Positions 44,546-58,500 of a stretch of 64,000 nucleotides of DNA are shown here, piece by piece. A program made the translations under genes and the position numbers. Where the stretch lies: contig CAADRB010000091.1 of assembly GCA_900708905.1 (NCBI GenBank), positions 39,385-103,384 on the forward strand, written 5' to 3'. Under the pieces are notes generated by a model. The model was not told where the DNA came from, did no database searches, and was given only the letters and a program-made list of their open reading frames with translations. This DNA comes from Hymenolepis diminuta. Taxonomy: Eukaryota; Platyhelminthes; Cestoda; Cyclophyllidea; Hymenolepididae. Within the stretch, counting starts at the first letter, position 1. The number at the start of each line of letters is the position of its first letter.

Positions 44546-45386
44546 CCATAGATAAAATTTAAATACACAAATGTACGTTAAGTAATCGGCACACCATAAA
44601 GTCTAGTTCTTCGAGTGAAAAGGTAATGGAGCATTTGAGGTAGATGCTCTTTCGATTGGAAAGACCGCCAAAAAACTGTCATGTGACGCTACAGATTTTG
44701 GAATGGAGTCTCGGGCGCATTAGGAAACGGGACGCCTGTGCATAACTGGAAATTCAAACAAGATTTGCTAATTACAAAGGCGTGATAACTTACCACATTA
44801 TTTGAATTTATAAAATTTACTAAAGTGATTGGAACTGCTGTTCATATGGGTTTTTCTTAAATAGAGATATCAGGATATCTTTATCTCTAATCAAGGTAAA
44901 AGAAAGATAATCTCAAAATAAGTTTGAGAATTATAGAATCAGGGTTGACTTTTAATTTAATTCGCGAAGAGAATACATAAGAGATTTTCTGTTAGAGACA
45001 CCATAACAGAGCATTACCAAAACAAAATCCCTGAAGATTTATTACTTTTTATTCCTTTATTTCATTAGCAATAAAATCTTAACCTTAGTTGGAACTGTGA
45101 GAATAATCTATTCAAAAAACGAATATGCTAATAGCTGAATTCAACCATATCAAAATTACCATACACCAAATTATCCTATTCGAGCATGTTAAAAGGGATA
45201 ATTTCCTATACACCCTCATTTACAATTCCATAGCCCCAATACAAAGATCGAAAATTAAACTTGCAGGTTGTAAAACTGCAGATTATGCAAAATATTTCAA
45301 ACAAACCCTGAACAATGCATGCAATTAACAACCGAAACGAATTAGTAAAGGGAAAAAGAACGCAAATTACAAATTTGACATTTGTT
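44546..45386. other. Unannotated sequence 3' of THOC1
   Basis: AT-rich, nothing recognised. I searched it for extra THOC1 exons coding a death domain and saw none. Confidence 0.35.
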
Positions 45387-45392
45387 TTTATT
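45387..45392 (-). terminator. Polyadenylation signal of THOC1
   Basis: An AATAAA hexamer on the minus strand, 60 bp after the THOC1 stop codon. Confidence 0.6.
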
Positions 45393-45451
45393 AAAATACA
45401 CTTCAAAACACAATGCTGCACATGATATTAATGAAAATAAGCGTTAATGGA

Positions 45452-48400
45452 CTAGCTATCTTGGGCTTCTGAGACGGTGGTGGTTTTTGATTGGCCCTCC
45501 TCAAGGTCATCATCGTCATCAGCTGCCTCCCCATCTGTGTCCTCTTCTTCGTCGATATTCTCCAATCCTTCATCCTCTTCTTCGTCCTGTCCAATGTCAT
45601 CTATGTCTTCTGAGAGCAGTGAACCTGGTTTCTGAAATAAAAAGCAAAGCAAGATAAATGCACATAGGATACAACACCGCTACTGAAAACAATGTCAGTA
45701 GAGCGAATATTACTCAGCTAACCAAATATAGGCCTATTCGAAAATAACTAAGTCTACTATCAAATCACACTTCCATACCCAAGACACCATTAAAGAAATG
45801 AAAATGAAAAGAAGGCAACTGACTAAAAAAGTATGAAAAAACGTCGAAAGGTGACCGATTTTTATGATTTCCTGACCTCCAACAACCCCTAAATGTCATT
45901 TGATTTCCATATATTTAGACATTTAACCATATTTTTGATGTCTTTAAAAAGGGCTGCATAATAAAGAATGCGCCATTATAAAAAATCATAGCCAATATCA
46001 TATAACTGCCTTTAGCCTTGGATATGCCGTCATCCAAGAACCCAACTTTGAAACATCAGGGGATAAAGTGAACCGTGCCCATTACGAGCACTTAGGCAAC
46101 AATTTATTTAAATTTAGATAAAGAAAACTCCATCGTGTTCTGACTTCACAAAATTCAACCCAGCACTCAGTTTCGATTTCGATGGATTTTTTTACTGTTT
46201 ACCGCGTTCAGATGTTTCCATGTAATTAGGGTTTGTAACAGTGTTTTACACTGACATGAATAAAAGTTAATAATTAAATTTAATAATAATATTAAATATT
46301 TACCGGTGTAGAAGATGCTGTATCCTCATTTGGAGAATTCTTCGGACCCCCTGTAATTGATTTTTTCAAACTTTCTTGAAGCGGACTTGAGGAAACCTTT
46401 TCAGATTGTCGCTTTGAAGAAGACTGCAGGTTCTTTTGAGGCATATCATTGCCGTTGGATTTGCTCTCAGTTGACTGAAAGAAAAATTTAATAATCGGTA
46501 ATAATAAACATCGATAAGCAAACTAGTAAGTCTACTTAAACGATTTCAGCAGTAAACACTCACTTCTAGATCTTCTGAAAGAATATCTGTCAAGTAGTCT
46601 TTCACGGAACGGCCCGGAGGATTCCAATTTTTGTAGAATTGGTTGTTTCGTCGGGAGAGAACACGTAAAGCTCGCCACGTCCATGATTCCTGATTGACGC
46701 GTCTGTAATGGAGCCAAGTTAAATGGCAAAATATGTAAGTAAAATAACTTAATATGATAAGAGTATTACCATACCAGAGAAAATGTGTCAAAAATCTTAA
46801 TTTATTTACTTCCAAATGTGTGCATTCAAGATGGGTTTTTCACAGTCATGCCTGAGAATGTCATCACACCACTGCTGTAACTGCTACCTAAGGAACCAGC
46901 GTGAGTACCAAATTCCCTTATTCCTCTGGGGTCTGAGCAAACGTGGTCATACTGTAACCTAGGTAGTAACAGTGATCACATAATTTTACATTAGAAACTG
47001 AAATTCAAAAGGAAATTTCCCCACTTGGAGAGCTTTAAAATAAACTTTAACGAAACATAACTTACAAGAATGGGGTGCGAAAAGAAAGATCGCTATTATT
47101 TCAAAGCCATGGAACTAATAATAAATAAAATGGTTGAATCAAAGACTAGTAAATTGAAAGAAGTAAACGTACTTGAATTGTTCTTCCACTTTCTCATTCG
47201 GATCCATCTCCAAAATTGCATCCTGGAAGTATTCGTTCAGGTCGGAAGGTGCAAATAGCCGACGTTTGTCACGACAAGCTTCCAGATTATCAGGAGCCAT
47301 GGACCACAGTTCATCTAGAGCTGGATTCCCGAATCGATACAACTTCTTACCAGAGCGTTCCATGAGAGGATTGGTTCTTCGCTTCCTATAAAAACAAATA
47401 TTACAAATAACTAACTAGTTACTATTATGACTAAAATCAGATAAAATTTAAAGACGACTACCAATCAATAATAAATAGATGTAATAACAATAGAAACCTT
47501 GGATTGAGTACAGGTTTTTCCGGTTCTTTGATGAAAGATGGACAGCCCTGATTCTTCCAATCATTCCAATGAGTTTCTCGTTGAAGAATGTGACTAATAA
47601 CTGGTTCCGTGACGTCATTTTTTGACGCGGCGTCTCGTCGAAGTAATTCAAATATCGTGTCTTCATGTTTCTGGATCCATTGCTTCTGGTGTTCATCTAG
47701 TCGCTGACTTTCACTAAAGGGGAGTAAAAGGCCGTTATTAAGGCATCAAAAATATCGACTGAATGAATTTTCAAAAATAGCCAAGATTAACTTAAATTCT
47801 GTCAGGTTGTACCAGAAGTTCTGTCCAACTTTTGAGGTGTGTGTTTAGGGCACGATCACTTCAGTTTAGCTTGTTAATGTTGTATGATTATCTATGGTCA
47901 TTAAAAAATATTACTTCCTCTTTCAGATTGTGGGATAATTATTGTTATTAATAACTATTTCTAGCCCTTATGTACATTCCAAATAAAGGACATATCGGGC
48001 ATATTTTACTGTTTGAATTTCATAAGGGAAATACGACAAGCTCAGCAGCAAAAACACTCAAAGACACTTTTGGAAATGATGTTGTGAATGAAAAGACCTG
48101 CAGAAGGTGGTTTTAAAAAGAATGACTTCAGTCTGAAAGACGAACCGAGAGCGGGACGCTCGAAAAACTCAATTCTGAGCAATTGCAAGTTGTCATTGAT
48201 GAAAATCCAACCTGCACTACTAGAGAACTGAGCAAATCCTTTAGCGTAAGCCATATGGCCACATATAGGGAAATGAAAAGACTTGACAGTCTCAAAGGCT
48301 GGGAAACGCCCTTCCCCCCTCCCCCCTTCCACACACACACGACTTGTTAGAAATCAATAAGCAACAGCGTGTAACCTGTCGTATTTTACTGCGTTCTCGT

Positions 48401-51400
48401 GAACTGAACTTCAGGCACCCTTTTTAGACTGAATCATAACTGACAGCGACGAGAAGTGGTAGACCCTTTACAACAATGTTAAGTGCAAAAGACAGTGGCT
48501 AAGTCGTGGTTCAAACCCAATTCCACAACCGAGAAGTGGACTGCACCCGAAAAAATTCTTTTGTGTGTATGATGGAATTGGATGGTGGGTGAGATTTGTT
48601 TATTGTGAACTAATGGGTGACAATCAAACAATAACATCCGAACTTTGCTGTCAGCAGCTAACTCGTTTAAAAGCAATTATTGACAGGAAAAATGACCTTC
48701 TCTGATTAATCGAAAAGGAGTGATTCCGCATCATCACAATGCCAGATCCCACACTTCAAGAGCAACCAAAAATCTCATTGAAGAATTTGACTGGGAAGTC
48801 ACGCATCACCCACCATATTCTCCCCGTCTTGCACCAACCGATTTTCATCTTTTCAGAAGCCTACTGAACCATTTAATTGAACAAAGGCTTACTTCAAGAG
48901 GAGAGCTCGAAATGAAGAAGCTAGTTTCTTTGTTGAGTCCAAACTGGCCAAATCCTATGAAGAAAGAATCAGAGGGCTTACGGCAGGATGTAATTAATAA
49001 AAGTGGTGACTGTGTTGAACACTAAATAAGTATATTTTTGACAAAATATTCACTTTAATTCAAATTAAAAAATGAACAGAACTTCTGTTGCAACCTAACA
49101 TATATTGAGAAAAAGAGATTGAACCTTCAACCATGACTTTAAGAGCGATGCAGTCTACCTTCGTGAAACTCTTGAGGCGATGATAGTCAATGCTGAAGAA
49201 TATATATATAATCTTCAGCATTGACTAATGAGTTCAAATGAGTTCTTAATCGAATTTTGCACATAATATGATGGACATTAAAGAGAGAAAATAGAAAATT
49301 TAATAAACATTTAAATTTTGTAAGGAATATTAGCCAAAATACATGTGAAGACATTGCATTACATTACTAGTTTAAAAAATTTTACCAGTCATCATGTAAT
49401 GGTTATTACAAGATAGCCTACCTTCCGTAAACATCTTATGCGAACTAAAGCGAATTGACGAACAATAGCGATGTAAGATGGGCCCAAAAAGTGAGAATTA
49501 GAATGAAATGATCCTAGATTAGATAAATTAAAATTTTATGCAGATATTTGAAGTAAGTTCCGAAATAAAAAAAGGTGACATTTATGTGAAATAATGACCT
49601 TTGTTAAATATATAAGACTGCTGTTATGATCATTGCAGACAATATTTTTCTTCATCAAAATGATATCGAGTCTGAACTAAGTTGATGCCAACTAATCTTG
49701 AATAGAGCACAATAGAGCAATATGCAATGGCTAAAGGAGTTTTGCGATGTCTAGATACCCAGATTATATTCATGATTTTGATCTTTCCAATAACATTTCC
49801 ATTTACTCCCAAGGAAAGTGTCTATCCACAGAATGTAATCCAGTTTAGACGTGCTCTTTTTAAGTACTAATAATTAAATTTAGGATTGAAACTAAAACTT
49901 GGAATCAATCTAAAGAGAACGACAAAGCATTCGAACTATTTTGACACAAAGAAAATTCATTGGAACAAATGAAAAAATAACTCACTTTTTGAACTTCACC
50001 TGGGCGGTAAGATACTGGAAGATGATTAGAAGTTGAGTAAGGATGTAGCGACGGAAGTGGCGATCCATCAATTGCAAGTCCAGCAGCTAAAGAAAATAAG
50101 TCAACAATATGATAAAGAAGCAGACAAGTCTACCATTGATTAAATAACTACAAACCGAACGAAAAATAACAAATAGGTGGTACACAATCATATACCTTTC
50201 TAGTTATTACGCGATTGCTAGTTACCTACCAAGAATTAATAATAAGCGAAGAAATAAGGATATAATTAACTAGACATTAATGTTGTCCTCTAGAATTACT
50301 TTTAGGATTTAATTGTTCAAGATCCATCTTTGAAACACGGCAAAAAAATATTAAAAAGAGAAAGTATAAATAAAATAAAATAGGAACGAACAATCTTCAT
50401 AAAATTATAGGAGGAGATCTTTGATTAGAAATGAACGGTTAAATAATTAAAACTTGAAGACAATACAATTAAAATGAAGGGTTAACAATGTAGACGAATC
50501 CAAGGACTGTTCAGATTCTCGGAAATAATTTTGAGATGTGTAGAATTAACATATGAGCTCCAAAATATTCAAAAGAACAACGAAGTAGCAGTTGCCCACG
50601 AAGACAGACTAGAAGAAAATTTAGCACTGGCTTTTCCTAACTTCAATGAACCGTTTTTAAAACCTCTCAATGGAAATTTATGAGTTAACTGTTAAATCTT
50701 AAAAAACTGATTTCTATGAAACATCAATTGATTGGAAAAAGATTTGCAAAAATGGATTTAATTGAGAAGCTGATGCAAAGCCTAACTTTCTTAATAAAAA
50801 TCTTACTGTTCCATAATGACAATTAAAGTATTATAAAATGTTTTCACTAATTCTAATCAAATGACTATCCATAGGAATGTATTTAAATTAAATTCCACTA
50901 ACAGCAACTATTAAGGAAGTCTTTACCTTTTCACTAGTAAGAAACATAGTGAATTCATTCCATTGCGATTCTTCACTTCCACCTCCAGCAAGCCGGATAC
51001 TTTGAAACGTCGAAATAACACAATCTGTACACTCCACAAAACTGAGCCAACCATCGCGAGTATAGCAGACAGTAGGTGACTTCAACAATTCCTGCAATTT
51101 CCAGAACTTTCTATACAAATCTGCATTCACGGGAGTGACAGAGGCCGGAGTTTTTGAAGCGCCATCCCCGTCACCTTTCGTTATTGTTAAAGCATGGAAG
51201 AGACTTTCATCCGGTTCGTTACTATAGGTAACCTCCTTATCAATATTAAAGTTTGAGGTGAAATTTAGACCTGACTTCTCATTTAAAGGGAAGAGAGAAG
51301 TGAGAAAAAGTTGAATCCGTCCACAGAAAACGGTATTTTGAGATTTCGAAAGCCGACGAAGTAGATCATTGCACATACGCAGAAGAACATTCCTACCTGA

Positions 51401-51815
51401 GCCGAAAAGAGAAGCCTAAAACAATTTGACTATTGAAGAATCTACAACATACATCCTTAAGGGCTTTGATAGTGTCCTCGAGAAATTGAAAATTGTTCTC
51501 AGCTTCAGAGATCGGTTTTGTGTTGACAAGATCAGAGAATAGAAGGAAAGGAGTGGAAGCAGAGCATATTCCTTCTACGGCTGATGAGGCGGACAATTTC
51601 AGCAGAGCTCGTACTTCTGGTATAAGTTCGTCATTGTTAAGGAGAGCTAGAGTGCGTTCTCGAAAAGCAAGGTCAATAACAGCTTTATTCTGATCGGGAT
51701 TTGTTACTTTAATAGACTCACTAAGAGCCTTCAAAGCAGTTAAAGAGACCTTTGAGGGGTTGTCACCGAAAAATTTTTGAACGGCTTTGAGAGAGATTGT
51801 AAATTCATCAGACAT
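45452..51815 (-). CDS. THOC1: THO complex subunit 1
   Basis: Eight exons, in transcript order: 51815-51453, 51415-50927, 50086-49986, 47713-47498, 47385-47173, 46702-46564, 46474-46304 and 45631-45452. Phases agree throughout and give 623 codons. THOC1 (yeast Hpr1) is a core part of the nuclear THO/TREX complex, which packages nascent mRNA for export. Diagnostic blocks are LLRMCNDLLRRLSKSQNT followed by VFCGRIQLFL (residues 132-160), FPLNEKSGLN, LYRKFWKLQELL, FLTSEK, HFRRYILTQLLIIFQYL, NWNPPG and ELWSMAPDNLEACRDKRR. The C-terminus is Ser/Lys-rich (508-564), then very acidic (about 571-611), ending EAQDS. Human THOC1 ends in a death domain, which is not seen here. Intron 1 is only 37 nt; intron 3 (2.3 kb) contains a mariner copy on the opposite strand. 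The gene looks intact. Confidence 0.95.
47802..49098 (+). mobile_element. Mariner element, copy 1
   Basis: 1,297 bp with terminal inverted repeats: TCAGGTTGtacCAGAAGTTC on the left and the complement of TTAGGTTGCAACAGAAGTTC on the right. The transposase is on the plus strand from about 47970 to 49025. Recognisable are the N-terminal helix-turn-helix region, then WTAPEKILL near 48540, and the C-terminal third with HHHNARSHTS and HPPYSPRLAPTDFHLF. Mariner transposases use a DD34D triad. Here the second Asp is His (HHHNAR) while the last Asp (APTD) is kept. Several stops also break the frame, so it is inactive. It sits in THOC1 intron 3, antisense to the gene. The bases at its ends are tg and ca, so the expected TA duplication is not seen. 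Confidence 0.9.
49185..49226. other. Perfect short hairpin
   Basis: AGTCAATGCTGAAGA and its exact complement TCTTCAGCATTGACT flank a 12-nt AT-rich centre that itself pairs after one A-A mismatch. It is too short for a standard microRNA precursor and has no T-run. It lies in THOC1 intron 3, 87 bp beyond the mariner end. Confidence 0.6.
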
Positions 51816-52597
51816 AATTAATTCAATGATAGGAAAACCTAAACTTTAACTATAAGAAAGTTGCTATAAAATAACAAGTAATTTTTTATTTAAAAGAAAA
51901 TAAAACTTACTCAACTACGGGAGATTAATCACACACAAACAAATAACCCGTCCTTAACGTATAAGTACGATTGGATAGCAGTCTACCATGTAGAAGAAAA
52001 CTATTCAATTACACATTGCCAAATCTTATTTAATTAAATTTTTGATTGTATGTCTATTTTTAATTAGAACAAAAAAGGCATATCTAAAAGTGGCTTAATT
52101 CCTGTTTGATCACTTATTATAATTGTGCGTGCTAAATTATCTATTTGTGCATCTTTGGAATATACCGTACTTTAAACCAATAGAACAATGCGCGATTAGT
52201 CGAAATCCTTACCTGGTTTATTATGACACAGATTTAGGAGGAGCTCAATTTGTCATAACGCCCAATTCGAATCTTTTTCATCTTTTATTTAGACGCTTCT
52301 TCAGTTAATGGTATTCTACCGCCATACGTTTAATCAAAATTGCATATATGCTTGGACATATGCTTCAAAAGGAACAATATCACCGTTGTTTATTTTTATT
52401 TAAAATTTATATTTTTTAGTAACAAATATACTTATGGCATTTAATTATTTAATCAAATCTAATGTTTCATATGTTTATTTGCTCTTTAAAACTGATAACA
52501 TTTTATCACTTATTTTTAATTTGTCAAATGCGGCTTCGACCTTAATACCGCTCGATTTAGTTTATTGGCTTTGACTTATCGCTTTTGTCTAATCCGA
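51816..52597. promoter_or_regulatory. Shared intergenic region of THOC1 and acid phosphatase
   Basis: The two start codons face away from each other across 782 bp, so both promoters must lie here, possibly as a bidirectional promoter. The sequence is AT-rich; I could not single out a TATA box or initiator. Confidence 0.5.
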
Positions 52598-55500
52598 ATG
52601 TCTAAAATTATTTATATTCTTGCGCTTTTGTTTTTCACTTGTTTAATAAATGGGAAACATCACCTTATTCACGTTCATATGCTTTTTCGGCACGGTGATC
52701 GAAGTTCCATTTCTCCATACCCATTCAAAGGATATGATCCGTCAGTTGTATGGCCGGAGGGTTATGGTCAGCTGACTCAAATTGGAATTGAGCAGCATTT
52801 TCTTCTTGGAAAGTGGTTAAACGGAAAATTTAACGATTTCGTGTCACATAATTATAGTGTTTCAACATTCCGTATGCGAAGTTCCGATGTTGATCGAGCG
52901 CTTATGTCCGCACAAGCTATGATGGCTGGTTTCTTCCATAAATCGCCATCTTCTCTTGATAAGTACGGACTACATTGGCGTCCTGTTCCAGCACATACCG
53001 TTTCGAAAGTGCGCTTTAATATCTTATATTTTGGTTTAATGTTCAGGTACATTTGTCTAAACAATATCTGTGTTTTTATTTTAGAATAATGATTGGCTAT
53101 TATCTTTAGCTCCATGTGCCCGTATAGCACAGAGACGTAAGGAGTTGATGCAGACAAAAGAGGCCCAGGCATTATACAAGGAACACGAGTCGACGATCTC
53201 AACGATGTCTGACTTCTATGGCATCAAGAATGTCTCATTTGCAGATATTTGGATGATATCTGATGATCTCTTCTGTTTAAGATCTCACAATGCCACTCTT
53301 CCTCCCTTCTACACCAAAGAGGTTGCCGCCGAATTGGATGATTTAACGGATCACATTTTTCAAGTGGGTACCTTTACGTTTAAGTTATTGCGATAAATTT
53401 GCGCATGCAATTGTAGGAGGAGTAAGCAGCAATCTGATTTCGGTTTCTAAATATTTTACAATCTATATCATTTTAATTTCTACCGATCTTTTCTGAGGGT
53501 GAAGAGAGAAGAAGTACGAAATGAGATTTATTAGCTGAAGTTTAGAATGTAGAAGTAAAAATCTAAAGAAGTTGAACTAGAGTATATATATATCTTGTCA
53601 CGGGCCGAATCGGTGCTAGCGCCCTTCTTAGAGGAGGTCAAAGGCTATGTAGTTCTCGGTAGGAGATTAACAACTGTGGATCATTGGCCGGACGAATAAG
53701 GCTCATTTGAGAGCAAAACTTTTGAACGGATCAGATTACAACAAGCTGTTTGTGACAGAATTCACACAGTTAGTTGTGAAGTGATTTTCGTGATCTTCAG
53801 GATTTTTGATGTAAACTTTTTTCCAAAACATATTTTGAATAGCGATGGGGGATGCTTGGGAAACTCAGTGTTTGATGGAGTGGATGATTTTTTGAATCCA
53901 AATTGACATCTTTGCACGTTTCATCATCGACACCGAGTATTTCGTTACAGGTTCATGAGATGGGTTTAATGTTTTCACCATCTTTCATATCCTGCTGTTT
54001 TACATATTAGTTCACATGTTAAGATATTCTTGTTGTGCACATTCATGTGTGATAATTTGCCGCTGCAATTTCATTTCGTTCGCATCTTGCAGTCTAACTG
54101 AAGTTTTGTATGGTAGTGTGGCTACCGTTTTGAAGAATTCTTCTTACACAAAGTATATTTAGTTCTTGTTAATCAGTGGCCCTAAAAAAGACTAACATAC
54201 TTTTTCAAATTCGAGCTGAAATAACAATGGTTTTTATGGTGAGGATGATTTCCATTTACATTAATGTTCTTTAAGTCAAATATAGGTTGGGTGGCGAGTA
54301 GCCCTCTTATAAAAATCTCTAGACATTTATGCCTATGAACTTACCAAGTTGTTGACACGCGCAATGTATTCCGAAAATCACCTTCAAGCGCAAAAATGGC
54401 GATGTACCTTTATTGAAGTAGGCGCTTAGGTCGATAAAGCCCGTTATACTGGACTCAAGGCCACAGGCCCTATAATAGAGCGGCTTAGGAAATTGCAGGC
54501 GTAGTGGTCGACGTGCAAGTCTGACAAACTGAACTCACAAGATCAGTGTCTGTGCTCATTCATAGATGTGGATGACCAAACGATCTGGTTAATTTTGATC
54601 CACAAGAGCAGATAGAATGGTAGTTTCCCATAAGATTAGCCCCAATATACCTTTCCAAGTCAGTTATTGTGGACACTTTCTCTAATGGGCTTGGGAAGTA
54701 GGTGCAAGGTAACGTAAAATCCGAATTTAAAACCAAATCTTATGATTTATGTTTTTCTCACGTTCCATTTTCATAAAATACTCTATTGATTATTATTTCC
54801 CACAGTATTATACAAAAACTTACAAATTTTAATTGTGGTAAGCAACTGAAATCGGTTAACGGAAAGTCCAACAAATTATGAAGAGGAAAGGATAAAATGG
54901 GTGCTAAGAGCAATGTTGGGGTATCAAAAAGTCTTACTTCATTTGATTTTCGGATCCGGGTTGTACAATATTTATTGAAAGGGGAGCTCACATTCCAAAA
55001 TTCATATTCCATGACTCGTCATCTGGAATACGGGTGGGAATGGCTTCATCATCTCTTTTATTCGCATTTCCTGGTAGGATATACTTTGGATTTTCGGCTC
55101 GGGAATGTTGAACATGTTGATCCAGTCCAACCGGAGGAAGTTGATATCGCGATCGGCTACATGACATACTGTGGCGGTAACTTTTCCTTTGAAGGTGGCC
55201 TCGCATGTTGTCGCTTACGACAGTTGCACTGCATCACCTAAAGTACTGGATACTTTAAAAAGAACGACATCGAGTTTGGGGCTATCAAGAGTTTTACAAG
55301 CCTCATTGGAAACTATGGCGCTGTCTGACCCAGTGTCAACCCGCAACTCAAGAAATAGCACTTTAATGCAAAGGGTTTCATGGTGACGTCTACTTACCTT
55401 AACCTGCATCGTGGTTAGTATGCCGTGCGCTTGACGGGGTTGAGCCCGAAGGGGGCTTCTCCTTTAACCTGGGTACTACCGTCGTTGACTGCTCTGGCAG

Positions 55501-58500
55501 AATCCTTCCTCGTGCCCATGTGAATTGCAGTCCTAGCACTAATATTTAAAGGTGGAACAATCTCTGTGGAAGTGGAAACCGCCACGGAACTGGCACCTTG
55601 ATTTATAAGTAGGGTTATTGGGATACGTCTGCTGTATCCGGGACTGAGGCGCCGGGTTGTTTTCAGTCGATCGATCGAGTCGATGATGAGGCTCCGAAAG
55701 TTGTATTTATCCACCAGATAGTGTAACATAACATCTGGGTTCTTATCCAAAACAGACAACAATTTCAGGCGAATTTCCACATACCAAGCGGACGAAGACT
55801 GAATGAATACAAGGCACTTGAATTGATCCTCCTTCAGTGACCTGTGCGAGAATTGATTGCACATTTGATTCACAATGCCTGTGCACTTGTAAATATCTTC
55901 ACCTTCGTATATGGCCAAATTTAGTCACTTATAAAGCCTATTGAAAAGAGGTATTGTCACCAAACACCTCGCACTTTTGGATCGTTTCCTCAAAAGTCAA
56001 CTCCTTCGGCGAAAGTGGTAGGAGATAGGCTAGGCAGAGATTGTAGTCGCTTTTGTTGGACTTCCGGAACAGAATGGTGACTCGCAACCCTACCATTCGG
56101 TTTTCATAGACCAAGTCGCAAATACTTCACCCACAGAGGGTTCACAATGGAACTCACCAATGTTCTTAGTGCAGTCTTCGGTATCCTTATCAGGTTTCGT
56201 TAAATTCATTTGTTCCATGATGCCTTAAACAATGGCCACAATATTTGCAGTTTCGATTAAGCCCATCACTCTGTCTCCTGAATCTGTTATAACGTAACAA
56301 AATAGAAGTCTCAGGTGTAATCTCACAGAGCAAACCAATTTAGAGGACTCAGTAATATACCAACTCAATACAGAAGCCAATAATCCACAATAGAACACAG
56401 GGTACTTTATGGTAAACACGCGCGCGCTACAAAGAAGTTAAACTTAATCGGTTTCGACTTAAACAAATAAGCATAATTACAAAGTGTCTTTCATCGAAGG
56501 GGGAATTAAGAAGGAAATTAAATTATTATTTATAGAAGAAATATTGGAAGCTGAGGAAATTAATAGTTACTTTTTCTGCAGTAGGCTCTATGTATCTTTA
56601 GTTTATTTCCATCTTCCCGTTGTAGATCTACTTTGCTGATCAAGAACTTATAAAACTCTCCTCGGGTGTCTTTCTTAGGGAATCCTTCAACCAAATGTCG
56701 CATTTCATCGCCAATGGTACGCTAGAACATTCCAAAGATCTTCCACAGATCCTCGCCTTCTCCGCCCATGACACGAATGTCGCTCCATTTTTGGGTGCAT
56801 TTGGAGCCTATGCTAATGAGAGCAAACCCGCTTACGCCTCTCTGGTGGTTCTTGAACTCTATGCTCCTTCGCCAGATGCTCCTAACGAGGAGTTTATCCT
56901 CAAACTGAGATATAAACGTGGCTGGAAGGATGATACTTCAGAGTGAGTTTCGAAATATCCTTTAGATGTTATTAGTGACCTTCTTAATTTTATAGGAGGG
57001 TAGGTTCTAGCTTTTGGAGAGACCACTGAAGAATGGAGAAAACTATTTAAGCTATAACCCTTTCCAACTGAACGAAATCAGTTAACCACAGGGTAGGATG
57101 GAAACAGAGTCGGTAACAGTTTTTATTAGACAAAAACAGGAAAGCTGCCAGCCTCGTAACTAGTGCACCTCGAAAGTGACTAGATAGCAGATGTTAGGTA
57201 GGAAAATTGGTAAACTGTTTAAACGCTGATGAATGAGTCATGCACAAATCTGGACAAAAATAGATAAGCGAATTACGATAATAGCTCAACGTGGATAAGG
57301 AATAGATTTATCATGATTTATTCTATTTAATGTTTCCTAAAGTAATATGTACCTTTATGGACCTAGTAGTTGCAAGTGTTAGGGTATTCAGAAAAAAAGA
57401 CGGCTGCGTTGAAGCTGGCTAGTTCTAATTGTGGAATATAACATGTTTGCAGTTATGAGGATGCATAAGTACATCCAAAGCAGGGTAAAATAACAGTCAT
57501 GGAAATTTTCGTTAAATAAACGTGTTTGTAAGTTTGTGCAGGACTAATAATATCACGCTGGTTTTGACATAGTTGTGTATGTTTATTTTGTAAGGACTGA
57601 GAATCGGTGAGATTAAAAAATGACGGATCGGAAATTATCAATGTTTAGTAAGTGCATATGGATAATTGTGTCGGCAAGTTCATGAGATGGGAGAAATAGC
57701 CGTCAAGTGTGGTCTTATCCGTGATCCCGAATCTATGTGATTATTCATACTGACATTCGTGACATTGTTATTTGATTGATCATGTGGAGCTTAATTCTTT
57801 TTTATGGTTAGTCACACTTATCCAAGTGTACCGTACATTCAGCTATCAGTAGTTAATTTAAAATAAAACAGATTAGGTAATTTAGCACAGTACGACATAG
57901 ATTGAAAACATCAAATTCTAGCTTCCATTCATAAGGAGACGTAGTTTGACCAACAGGGTGAATATTTTTCACAACTTTCTTTGCTCATATACACATAATC
58001 TTTTGTCAAGGAAACAAAGTCGTTAAACTTTATAAACCCAAAGAAAATGTCTGGTGGCATTAAATAGCATAATTATGGTAACCTATTCTATTTATTTGAA
58101 TGGAAATTTACGATGCTGGAAAAGATTTCATGCCGTAATTAGTCGTTTCTCCAGCAATTTGCAGAAAATACATCCACGTCGTGTACAATATGGATGAAGA
58201 AATAAGATTATCGTGTCCCGATAGTATTTTCTGTGATGGTTTTGTTGATTAAGGAAACCATCAAAGCTTCATTGTTGCTTTAAAAAAGAAGCATCCAATC
58301 AATGGGCTCTCATCATCTGCCTACATGTTAGATTTCAGTGTCACTTGAAAGTGTAGTCATCTAGAAACCAATTTTGCGATAATCCGTGCTCTATCCTTGA
58401 ATGGGTTTTCAAGATTCTTAGTAGCCTTCCCAACAATTTTCCAAATAATTTATTCAAAGATGATCAGAATGCAATGGACCTCTAACGCAAACATTTTTTC

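Noticed and set aside
48042..48340. Minus-strand open frames of 70-98 codons in mariner copy 1, also seen in copy 2
   Set aside because: They lie antisense to the transposase and exist only because the element is duplicated; they have no family features.
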